Below, one piece after another: positions 58,221 to 64,000 of a stretch of 64,000 nt of DNA. Source of the DNA: Flammeovirga yaeyamensis (GTDB lineage: Bacteria; Bacteroidota; Bacteroidia; Cytophagales; Flammeovirgaceae); contig NZ_CP076132.1 in assembly GCF_018736045.1 (NCBI RefSeq), positions 4,325,501 through 4,389,500 of the forward strand. Direction: 5' to 3'. The notes below the pieces were generated by a model. That model saw only the letters and a list, made by a program, of their open reading frames with translations. It was not told where the DNA came from and searched no databases. The first letter of the stretch is position 1, and each line of letters begins with the position of its first letter. Position numbers and translations under genes: made by a program.

Positions 58221-59468
58221 ATGAAACACAACTATTTTATCGGAATAATCTTGCTGTTAGTCGCTACGCTAACAAGTTGTAATGATGACAACAATAACAC
58301 TACACCTGCACCAAAAGATGCTGGAATTACCATGGGATTTAAAGTAACAGGAACTCCTGAAACAGAATATGTTTTGACACAAAAAGACATTATGAACTCA
58401 GAAGTTACTGTTTCGGGAACTGGTACTGAAACACAAGGATGGAACTTCTTTTACAATGTAGGAAATACATTGTTCGTATCGGGTTACGATGAGGCAAAAA
58501 CTTGTCAGGCATATACCGCAGATGCTGATGGTAATATTCAGAAAGGTGGATCTTTTGTCTATGATGATCCGATTCAGATGTTTGGTCATTCATCAGATAA
58601 TACTTTGTTCTTTGGTATGGACAATTTTTATGGGGGTACATCATCAAAAACACTTTATATCGTAGATGTTGCTTCTGGACAAATCACTAAAAAAGTTACT
58701 GTAAATATCGACGAAAGAGAAGACGAAGGATTGACTGCCTGGGCGACTGCATTGGTTCAAAATGGCGATAAATTCTTCATCCCTTATCACTTGATTACAG
58801 CAGACGGAAATGTTGGAACACCTGAGATAAACACTGCTTATGTTGCTGTTTATAGCTATGATGCACTAATTAATGCTGGTAGCGAAGCTGTTTCTCCTGA
58901 GAAAATTATTACTGATACACGTACTTCTCATATTGGTACAAACGGTCATACTTCTTCTATTATCCGTACGGAAAGTGGCGATTTATATTCGTACTCTTCT
59001 GGTTTTGAAATGGCGGGTGTGTATCCTGCTGCGACTGTTCCTTCTGGTATTCTAAAAATTAATAATGGAGAAACAGACTTTGATGCAGATTATTTCATGA
59101 ACATCAAAGAGTTGACAAATGGTGGATCTATTTTTTGGTTTGACTATGTTGGAAACAACAAAGCAATTGCAAGAATCTTAACTGAAGATACAGGTGGACC
59201 TTGGGCAGCTTACGGTAGAGATGTTTTCAATCAGAAATTAGTGATTATCGACCTTGTGGCCAAAACAGTCACTGATGTCGCTAATGTTCCACTTCATGCA
59301 AAACGTTATACTTCTCCAGTTGAAACAATCAACGGTAAAGTATATGTAAGTATCGAAACGGCTTCTGATGCTTATGTATATGAAGTAGATGTAGATAATG
59401 CTACAGCTACTAAAGGAGGGAAAATCGTGGGTAAAACGATTAAAGGATTTTTTGATTTAGTAAACTAA
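58221..59468 (+). CDS. DUF4374 beta-propeller lipoprotein, XusB-like
   Basis: 415 residues with lipobox LTSC (Cys20). The mature part is a propeller-type chain of short beta repeats with recurrent acidic loops (FVSGYDEAKTCQAYTADADGNI, LYIVDVASGQITKKVTVNIDERE, YVYEVDVDNATATKGGKI) and GWNFFYNVGN, FMNIKELTNG typical of DUF4374. In Bacteroides thetaiotaomicron the equivalent protein, XusB, is a surface lipoprotein that binds ferric siderophore for XusA. Here it lies 15 bases after the receptor gene, so a capture role for the cluster's own siderophore is likely. Ligand cannot be read from sequence. Confidence 0.88.
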   Translation: MKHNYFIGIILLLVATLTSCNDDNNNTTPAPKDAGITMGFKVTGTPETEYVLTQKDIMNSEVTVSGTGTETQGWNFFYNVGNTLFVSGYDEAKTCQAYTADADGNIQKGGSFVYDDPIQMFGHSSDNTLFFGMDNFYGGTSSKTLYIVDVASGQITKKVTVNIDEREDEGLTAWATALVQNGDKFFIPYHLITADGNVGTPEINTAYVAVYSYDALINAGSEAVSPEKIITDTRTSHIGTNGHTSSIIRTESGDLYSYSSGFEMAGVYPAATVPSGILKINNGETDFDADYFMNIKELTNGGSIFWFDYVGNNKAIARILTEDTGGPWAAYGRDVFNQKLVIIDLVAKTVTDVANVPLHAKRYTSPVETINGKVYVSIETASDAYVYEVDVDNATATKGGKIVGKTIKGFFDLVN

Positions 59469-59519
59469 GCTGAGGCTTTGAACATGTAGTAAGATCTTTA
59501 GTCTTAGGAGTTTTTTTTG

Positions 59520-59539
59520 CGATGGGTTGAAACCCATCG
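59520..59539 (+). terminator. Hairpin after the DUF4374 gene
   Basis: CGATGGGTT / AACCCATCG with a 2-base loop. A run of eight T precedes rather than follows it on the plus strand, so its direction is unclear. Related to the hairpin at 59618. Confidence 0.45.
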
Positions 59540-59616
59540 TTGAGCATAATATTCGAATTAAAAATTTATGTTTTCCCAATCTTCAACAAGACAAAAAGTG
59601 ATTAGCTACATTCTTT

Positions 59617-59645
59617 AACGAGGGGTTTAAAACCCCTCGTTTTTG
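59617..59645 (+). terminator. Intrinsic terminator between DUF4374 and PepSY genes
   Basis: ACGAGGGGTT / AACCCCTCGT, 10-bp perfect stem, 3-base loop, followed by TTTTT. It lies 25 bases before the PepSY ATG, so that gene would be expressed by readthrough or from its own promoter. Confidence 0.75.
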
Positions 59646-59669
59646 CCAAAAAATATATTTAAACATTCT

Positions 59670-60830
59670 ATGGAAAAGAAAAAGCTGAAAAAGGTATTTC
59701 GAAAAATTCATCTCTATTTAGGGTTTGCTACAGGTCTAGTCGTCTTCATTCTTGGAGTGACCGGTTGTGGTTGGGTTTTTCATGATGAGTTCAAAAACCT
59801 TTTTGATGATTATTCCAAAGTTCAGGTAGAAAACAAACCTTTTATTACACCATTACAAGCCAAAGAAAAAGCATTAACGGTCTACCCAGAACATCATATT
59901 CATGGCATTGCTTATAACCAACCCGATGAAGCTTTAGAAGTCATTTTCTACGAGGCTGACCCAGAATTTTATCGCTCAGTTTATCTCAATCCTTACAATG
60001 GAGCTGTACTTCACAAAGAAGACAACCTAAGTGGATTTTTCGCTTTTATGCTCAAAGGACATATGCGACTTTGGTTACCAAAAGACATTGGTCAGCCGAT
60101 CACTTCTTACAGTACTTTACTTTTCTTATTCATCATAGTATCTGGTATAGTATTGTGGTGGCCTTCTTCTAAGAAACAAAGAAAGCAACGCTTCACATTC
60201 GATTGGAATGACAAGACAAAATGGAAAAGAAAGAACTACGATTTACACAGTGTCGTCGGTTTCTACAGTTCATTTTTTGTCTTTCTGATCGCTTTCACCG
60301 GAGTTGGCATTGGCTTAGGTTGGGTCGCATTTATTACTTATAAAGTGATAGGTGGTGAAAAATCACTTTACTTCTTACAACCCAATAATCAAACAGAAAT
60401 TGCACTAAAACTAGAAGATCCAAACAATGCACTTCACAAAGTATTTGATATCACCAAAGAGAAATTCCCCGATTACAAAACGGTGGAAGTCCATCTTCCT
60501 GAATCCGATTCACTTTCTATTCTTGTCGAAGTACTTTATGGAGAAGGACAGTTTCATGATGTCGATTACCTCTTCTTCGATCAGAAAACAGCCGAACTAA
60601 TCCCCACTGAAAGTATCTATGGCACTTATGCAGATGCCGACTTCTCTGATCTCGTCCTTCGAATGAACTACGACATTCATGTAGGAACAATTTTCGGTTT
60701 ACCTGGGAAAATCCTTGCCTTCCTCATTAGTCTTTTGGTTACTACTTTTCCTATAACAGGAGGGGTGATTTGGTATGGAAAGAATTATGGGAAGAAATCG
60801 AAGTCTAGGGAATTGGTAATGAAAAATTAA
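59670..60830 (+). CDS. PepSY-domain inner-membrane protein, XusC-like ferric siderophore reductase
   Basis: The ATG at 59670 is chosen; the open frame extends 27 bases further only to a TTG inside the terminator. 386 residues with four membrane helices (about 18-37, 147-168, 192-216 and 346-368). The start KKVFRKIHLYLGFATGLVVFILGVTGCGWVFHDE with its His and the DLHSVVGFY segment give two His-bearing helices, the pattern of PepSY_TM proteins that bind haem and move electrons. Homologues such as FpvG, FoxB and XusC reduce ferric siderophores in the periplasm. Third member of the XusABC-like set. The terminator just upstream separates it from the DUF4374 gene. Confidence 0.85.
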   Translation: MEKKKLKKVFRKIHLYLGFATGLVVFILGVTGCGWVFHDEFKNLFDDYSKVQVENKPFITPLQAKEKALTVYPEHHIHGIAYNQPDEALEVIFYEADPEFYRSVYLNPYNGAVLHKEDNLSGFFAFMLKGHMRLWLPKDIGQPITSYSTLLFLFIIVSGIVLWWPSSKKQRKQRFTFDWNDKTKWKRKNYDLHSVVGFYSSFFVFLIAFTGVGIGLGWVAFITYKVIGGEKSLYFLQPNNQTEIALKLEDPNNALHKVFDITKEKFPDYKTVEVHLPESDSLSILVEVLYGEGQFHDVDYLFFDQKTAELIPTESIYGTYADADFSDLVLRMNYDIHVGTIFGLPGKILAFLISLLVTTFPITGGVIWYGKNYGKKSKSRELVMKN

Positions 60831-61060
60831 AAATGAAAAACGTAGTTAGTGGGGCTAAGGTTGGAATGTAAAATAAATCTTTTTTGGCCCTCATTTCCAT
60901 TATTATAATGAGTTTTTAAAAAGTGAAAAGCGAAGAGTGAAAAGTGAAGAACGTAGTTAGTGGGGCTAATTATGGAGTTAAAAAGGAGTCTTTCTTTGGC
61001 CCTCGCGTTAGCTCAACATCTCAAGTTTTTCATTTTTCATTTTTAACTTTTAATTTATTT
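60820..61060. repeat. Repeat-rich interval related to the 3.3-kb tandem repeat
   Basis: Contains GAAAAATTAAAAATGAAAAACGTAGTTAG, then AACGTAGTTAGTGGGGCTAA twice (about 60838 and 60950), GTGAAAAGCGAAGAGTGAAAAGTGAAGA, and GTTTTTCATTTTTCATTTTTAACTTTTAATTT at the end. The GTGAAAAGTGAAGA and CATTTTTAACTTTT blocks are the same (partly in reverse orientation) as in 3310-3572. No ORF. Confidence 0.65.
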
Positions 61061-61065
61061 CACTT

Positions 61066-61082
61066 ACTTTGAGTTACAAAGT
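61066..61082. promoter_or_regulatory. Conserved palindromic box 1
   Basis: ACTTTG-AGTTA-CAAAGT followed by ACTTTTCAAA, 9 bases before the ATG at 61092. Near-identical boxes are at 62006 and 63713. Probable binding site of the winged-helix regulator encoded at 61700. Confidence 0.75.
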
Positions 61083-61091
61083 ACTTTTCAA

Positions 61092-61700
61092 ATGGAGAAT
61101 CAACAAGAATATATCAACGACCTTAAGGAGATCAAAGACATCATGAATCGTTCTACTCGATTTATGTCTTTGAGTGGTTTATCTGGCGTAAGTGCAGGAA
61201 TTTGTGCATTAATTGGGGCTTATTTTGCTTATGAGCATCTGTATAAGATTGGCTATGAGCGAAACGAATTGGCAACGATTAATGTCAATTATCTTATTTT
61301 AATTGGTGCACTTACTTTTGTTTCTGCTGTGGTTTCCTCTTTTTTCTTTACGCATATTGAGGCAAAGAAAAATGGACAGAAGCTGTGGGATATGCAGGTA
61401 AAACGACTTGTAGGTAGTTTCTTGATTCCTCTGGGAACTGGAGGTATTTTAACCTTAATTCTCGTAGCAAAGGGTTTTGTAGGGTTGGCCGCTCCGCTGA
61501 CGTTAATCTTTTACGGATTAGCTTTAGTTAACGGAAGCAAGTACACATTTTCTGATATAAAAAGCTTAGGAATTCTCGAAATTGTATTAGGTTTGTTGGC
61601 TACTCAATTTATAGGTTTTGGTATCTATTTTTGGGCTGTCGGATTCGGTGTATTGCACATCGCTTACGGGATATACATGTACTTTACAAATAACAGATAG
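61092..61700 (+). CDS. Integral membrane protein coupled to the winged-helix regulator
   Basis: 202 residues. A charged N-terminal segment (MENQQEYINDLKEIKDIMNRSTRF) is followed by five or six membrane helices (about 30-48, 68-88, 110-126, 130-145, 155-175 and 178-196). No enzyme motif is seen. In Bacteroidota such a protein is often found with an HTH_34 regulator and CreD; that is also the case here. It may sense an envelope signal for the regulator, but that is inference. The stop codon overlaps the regulator start by one base (TAGTG), implying translational coupling. Confidence 0.78.
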   Translation: MENQQEYINDLKEIKDIMNRSTRFMSLSGLSGVSAGICALIGAYFAYEHLYKIGYERNELATINVNYLILIGALTFVSAVVSSFFFTHIEAKKNGQKLWDMQVKRLVGSFLIPLGTGGILTLILVAKGFVGLAAPLTLIFYGLALVNGSKYTFSDIKSLGILEIVLGLLATQFIGFGIYFWAVGFGVLHIAYGIYMYFTNNR

Positions 61701-61990
61701 TGAAAGACTTATTAAATAATTTAGATAAAGCTTTCGAAAATAAGGTTCGAATGGGGATTATGGCCGCTCTTGTTGTCAATGAGTACTTGGACTTTAATTC
61801 CCTAAAAGAACTACTGGGTGTGACGGATGGCAATTTGGCCTCACACCTTAAAAACTTGGAGAAAGTGGAATATGTCTCTGTCAAAAAAGAGTTTTTAAAC
61901 CGTAAACCCAATACAAAATATTCGGCCACTGATATGGGGAAAATTGCCTTTAAAAAGCATATCAAGGCTATTGAAGATTTATTGAAATAA
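61700..61990 (+). CDS. Winged-helix transcriptional regulator (HTH_34 type)
   Basis: 96 residues starting with GTG at 61700, inside the stop codon of the preceding gene. It is a compact winged helix: helix 1 ENKVRMGIMAALVVNEYLDF, helix-turn-helix FNSLKELLGVTDGNLASHLKNLEKVEYVSV, and wing KKEFLNRKPNTKYSATDMGKIAFKKH. The family is distantly MarR/ArsR-like and binds palindromic sites as a dimer. No cysteine or metal motif is visible, so the signal is unknown. It is the obvious candidate to bind the three ACTTTG-N5-CAAAGT boxes at 61066, 62006 and 63713, one of which precedes its own operon (autoregulation). Confidence 0.9.
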   Translation: MKDLLNNLDKAFENKVRMGIMAALVVNEYLDFNSLKELLGVTDGNLASHLKNLEKVEYVSVKKEFLNRKPNTKYSATDMGKIAFKKHIKAIEDLLK

Positions 61991-62005
61991 TTTTTTTATT
62001 CATTC

Positions 62006-62022
62006 ACTTTGAAATACAAAGT
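62006..62022. promoter_or_regulatory. Conserved palindromic box 2
   Basis: ACTTTG-AAATA-CAAAGT followed by ACTTTCAAAA, preceded by TTTATTCATTC. 66 bases before the radical SAM ATG. Flanks are shared with boxes 1 and 3. Confidence 0.8.
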
Positions 62023-62044
62023 ACTTTCAAAAAAATATAATTAC

Positions 62045-62080
62045 ATGAAGCTCTTACAAATGTTGCAAATCAAAAAATAG
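62045..62080 (+). CDS. Possible 11-codon leader peptide
   Basis: ATG to TAG encodes MKLLQMLQIKK, between box 2 and the radical SAM gene, ending 7 bases before its start. It begins MKL like the small ORF at 63564. It could be a translated leader or chance. Confidence 0.25.
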   Translation: MKLLQMLQIKK

Positions 62081-62087
62081 AAATACT

Positions 62088-63551
62088 ATGAAAGTAAAAA
62101 TGATCTTACCTGCTTTAGCGGAAGCAGAAAGTCCTTTCTGGAGACCTATCAAATACTCTCTATTTCCACCATTGGGTTTGGCCACTTTAGCCGCTTATTT
62201 ATCGGATGATGACGAAATTGATTTACAGGACCAACATGTAGAAACATTAGATTTAAATGATTCTCCAGATTTAGTGATCATACAAGTGTATATCACCAAT
62301 GCTTATCGTGCTTATAAAATAGCCGATCATTATAGAACAAAAGGAGCTTATGTGTTATTGGGTGGGCTACATGTCACTTCCCTACCAGAAGAAGCAGCAC
62401 CACATGCTGATACTATTTTCTTGGGTCCTGGTGAAGAAACATTCCCTCAATTTCTCAAGGACTTTAAGAATAAGCGACCCCAAAAAAGATATAGTTCCTC
62501 TATAAGAACGCTGGAAACCATCCCTCCCATTCGAAGAGATTTAATTAAAAGAGAACGCTACCTAGTGCCTAACTCTATTGTGGTTACTCGAGGGTGTCCG
62601 CATCATTGCGACTTCTGTTATAAAGATGCTTTTTTCCAAGGTGGAAAAGGGTTTTATACCCAACGAGTGGATGATGCACTTTCCGAAATCGATCGACTTC
62701 CTGGTAAGCATTTGTACTTTCTCGACGATCATCTTTTAGGAAATGCCAAGTTTGCTACCCAACTTTTTGATGGCATGAAAGGTATGAATCGTGTCTTCCA
62801 AGGAGCAGCCACTGTCGATTCAATTCTTAGAGGCAATTTGATAGAAAAAGCAGCAGAAGCGGGTTTACGAAGTGTTTTTGTTGGTTTTGAAACCTTTTCC
62901 CCAGAAAACTTAAAGCAAAGTAATAAAAAACAGAACCTTCAAAAAGATTATATCAAAGCAGTAAATCGTCTGCATTCCTTGGGCATAATGATTAACGGAA
63001 GTTTCGTTTTTGGTTTGGACGATGATGATCAGGATGTTTTTAAACGTACAGTGGATTGGGGTGTTGAAAATGGAATCACCACTTCGACCTATCATGTGCT
63101 TACTCCTTATCCGGGAACAAAACTATTTTCTGATATGGAATCCCAAGGAAGAATAATGAGCAGAAATTGGGACTTATATGATACTCGAAATGTAGTGTAC
63201 AAAACCAACAAATTAACGGCACAAGAATTAAAAGATGGGTACGATTGGGCTTATAAAGAATTCTATTCATGGTCGAATATTTACACAGCTAGCATGAGTC
63301 ACGATTCTATTAAACACAAGGTAAAACATCTCATGTACAGTGGAGGGTGGAAAAAATTTGAGCCACTTTGGAACTTCATTATTAAATCAAGAAGTCTCAA
63401 TAATATGCTTCCTCTCCTTGAATCAATTTTATCGAAAGTCAATTATTCTAAAGCAGATGATGAGACTGTAAAGAGTATCATTCAAGCAGAAAAGAAAATC
63501 AATGCTCGACCTATTATCAAAAAGTTAAATGAGGAGTATAAAGCCTCTTAA
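62088..63551 (+). CDS. Cobalamin-binding-domain radical SAM protein
   Basis: 487 residues, cytoplasmic. Residues about 1-140 form the B12-binding fold (PPLGLATLAAYLSDDDEIDLQDQHVETLD ... YVLLGGLHVTSLPEEAAPHADTIFLGPGEET). The radical SAM barrel follows, with the [4Fe-4S] motif C170-PHH-C174-DF-C177 and the GFETFSPENLKQSNKKQ region. A C-terminal domain (about 400-487) is helical. Class B relatives methylate or rearrange unreactive carbons in lipids, pigments and natural products; I cannot name the substrate. It has its own palindromic box, so it seems co-regulated with the membrane protein/regulator pair and creD, suggesting a membrane-lipid or envelope role. Confidence 0.88.
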   Translation: MKVKMILPALAEAESPFWRPIKYSLFPPLGLATLAAYLSDDDEIDLQDQHVETLDLNDSPDLVIIQVYITNAYRAYKIADHYRTKGAYVLLGGLHVTSLPEEAAPHADTIFLGPGEETFPQFLKDFKNKRPQKRYSSSIRTLETIPPIRRDLIKRERYLVPNSIVVTRGCPHHCDFCYKDAFFQGGKGFYTQRVDDALSEIDRLPGKHLYFLDDHLLGNAKFATQLFDGMKGMNRVFQGAATVDSILRGNLIEKAAEAGLRSVFVGFETFSPENLKQSNKKQNLQKDYIKAVNRLHSLGIMINGSFVFGLDDDDQDVFKRTVDWGVENGITTSTYHVLTPYPGTKLFSDMESQGRIMSRNWDLYDTRNVVYKTNKLTAQELKDGYDWAYKEFYSWSNIYTASMSHDSIKHKVKHLMYSGGWKKFEPLWNFIIKSRSLNNMLPLLESILSKVNYSKADDETVKSIIQAEKKINARPIIKKLNEEYKAS

Positions 63552-63563
63552 ACATCAAATACC

Positions 63564-63692
63564 ATGAAGTTATACATGCATCTCGTTTTCTATTTAGTCT
63601 ATCAGTCCTTCTATTTTATCGAAAGAAAATACCTAAGGCTAAAATCTAGAATCATCAATAAAAGCATCGACTTATTATTGAAAACGCTTTAA
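63564..63692 (+). CDS. Small basic membrane-like protein of 42 residues
   Basis: ATG at 63564 to TAA at 63690-63692, 12 bases after the radical SAM stop. It encodes MKLYMHLVFYLVYQSFYFIE followed by a strongly basic helix (RKYLRLKSRIINKSIDLLLKTL). The first half is an aromatic-rich hydrophobic helix and the second a positively charged amphipathic one, a common plan for small membrane-associated regulators. The spacing suggests cotranscription with the radical SAM gene. I recognise no family. Composition and position favour a real gene, but chance cannot be excluded. Confidence 0.45.
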   Translation: MKLYMHLVFYLVYQSFYFIERKYLRLKSRIINKSIDLLLKTL

Positions 63693-63712
63693 TCTAAAAA
63701 ATTTATTCAATC

Positions 63713-63729
63713 ACTTTGAAATTCAAAGT
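63713..63729. promoter_or_regulatory. Conserved palindromic box 3
   Basis: ACTTTG-AAATT-CAAAGT followed by ACTTTTAAAA and preceded by TTTATTCAATC; the arms including the centre (ACTTTGAA / TTCAAAGT) are perfect. 17 bases before the creD ATG. Confidence 0.8.
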
Positions 63730-63746
63730 ACTTTTAAAATCACAAA

Positions 63747-64000
63747 ATGGAACATATAGATAAAATGAAAAACTCGAACTTTAATCCGGTTATGGTCAAA
63801 TTAGCTATCATTATAGTCATGATACTCTTGCTTTTGATCCCAGTTTCCATGATCAAATCGATCATCACTGAAAGGGAATCACAAAATGAATTGGTGACCG
63901 AACATGTTTCTTCCAAGTGGGCGGATAAACAAGAAATTAAAGGACCCATTCTAACCATTCCTGTTTCTTTTCAGACCATAGATAAAGAAGGTCAACTCTT
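63747..64000 (+). CDS. creD: CreD-like inner-membrane protein, N-terminal part (runs off the right edge)
   Basis: 84 complete codons are in view, starting at the ATG 17 bases after box 3. A short polar start precedes a membrane helix (AIIIVMILLLLIPVSMIKSII), then RESQNELVTEHVSSKWADKQEIKGPILTIPV, the CreD pattern (LLLIP..MI...I.ER ... GP.L.IPV). CreD is an inner-membrane protein linked to envelope integrity and beta-lactam or colicin response in proteobacteria; its function in Bacteroidota is unclear. Neighbouring HTH_34 regulator and membrane protein genes are frequent companions. Identification rests on the first sixth or so of the protein. Confidence 0.88.
   Translation, partial: MEHIDKMKNSNFNPVMVKLAIIIVMILLLLIPVSMIKSIITERESQNELVTEHVSSKWADKQEIKGPILTIPVSFQTIDKEGQL

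Noticed and set aside
61066-61090. Boxes as simple -33/-7 promoters
   Set aside because: They contain TTTG and TACTTT but the spacing (about 10 bases) does not fit the 19-base spacing of Bacteroidota promoters; the strict palindrome fits an operator better.
63740-63958. Minus-strand ORF of 72 codons at the right edge
   Set aside because: Antisense to the recognisable start of creD.

Overview
The window looks like part of the chromosome of a marine, polysaccharide-degrading member of the Bacteroidota, probably Cytophagales (Flammeovirga-like). The genus is inferred from overall character, not from a marker gene. The evidence is low G+C, a SusC/SusD pair, a type IX secretion sorting domain, many Bacteroidota lipoproteins, and Bacteroidota -7 promoter elements (TAnnTTTG). 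I see no rRNA, tRNA, CRISPR array, transposase or prophage.

Layout. 1-9.2 kb holds housekeeping and miscellaneous genes: the 5' end of fabV, a Pif1-like helicase, a DUF2490 protein, a DUF3857/transglutaminase/DUF2569 membrane protein, a porin-like protein and an SRPBCC protein. A gene-poor stretch with several hairpins (9.2-9.9 kb) leads to a sulfatase. 11.7-16.5 kb has a GH140-like enzyme, three small hypothetical genes separated by a striking multi-hairpin repeat, and a GH43 enzyme. 17.4-36.9 kb is a polysaccharide utilization region: SusC-SusD-SusE-like-CE1 esterase on the minus strand; a clan GH-A hydrolase, a GH5_7 mannanase and two SGNH acetylesterases on the plus strand; then GH130 phosphorylase, sodium symporter and AraC regulator on the minus strand, and a T9SS-secreted GH5-like enzyme on the plus strand. 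The best reading is uptake and breakdown of an acetylated beta-mannan or glucomannan.

37.3-40 kb is mixed (DUF3592-like, TonB-CTD-like, alpha/beta hydrolase, AraC). 40-46.8 kb is a haem-acquisition locus: ChaN-like protein, HmuY-like lipoprotein, HmuR-like TonB receptor with the FRAP/His/NPDL box, a NosR-like flavinylated [4Fe-4S] membrane protein and an exported CbiX-like chelatase lipoprotein. The last two suggest reductive removal of iron from haem in the periplasm and are my leading candidate for an undescribed system. 46.8-60.8 kb is iron scavenging: an AraC regulator, a six-gene operon for an NIS hydroxamate siderophore, and a divergent XusABC-like uptake set (TonB receptor, DUF4374 lipoprotein, PepSY reductase).

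61-64 kb has a membrane protein with a translationally coupled winged-helix regulator, a cobalamin-binding radical SAM protein, a small unlisted ORF and the start of creD. Three near-identical palindromic boxes precede these units and probably define a small regulon. Several families of hairpin and tandem repeats are scattered through the intergenic regions and described one by one.
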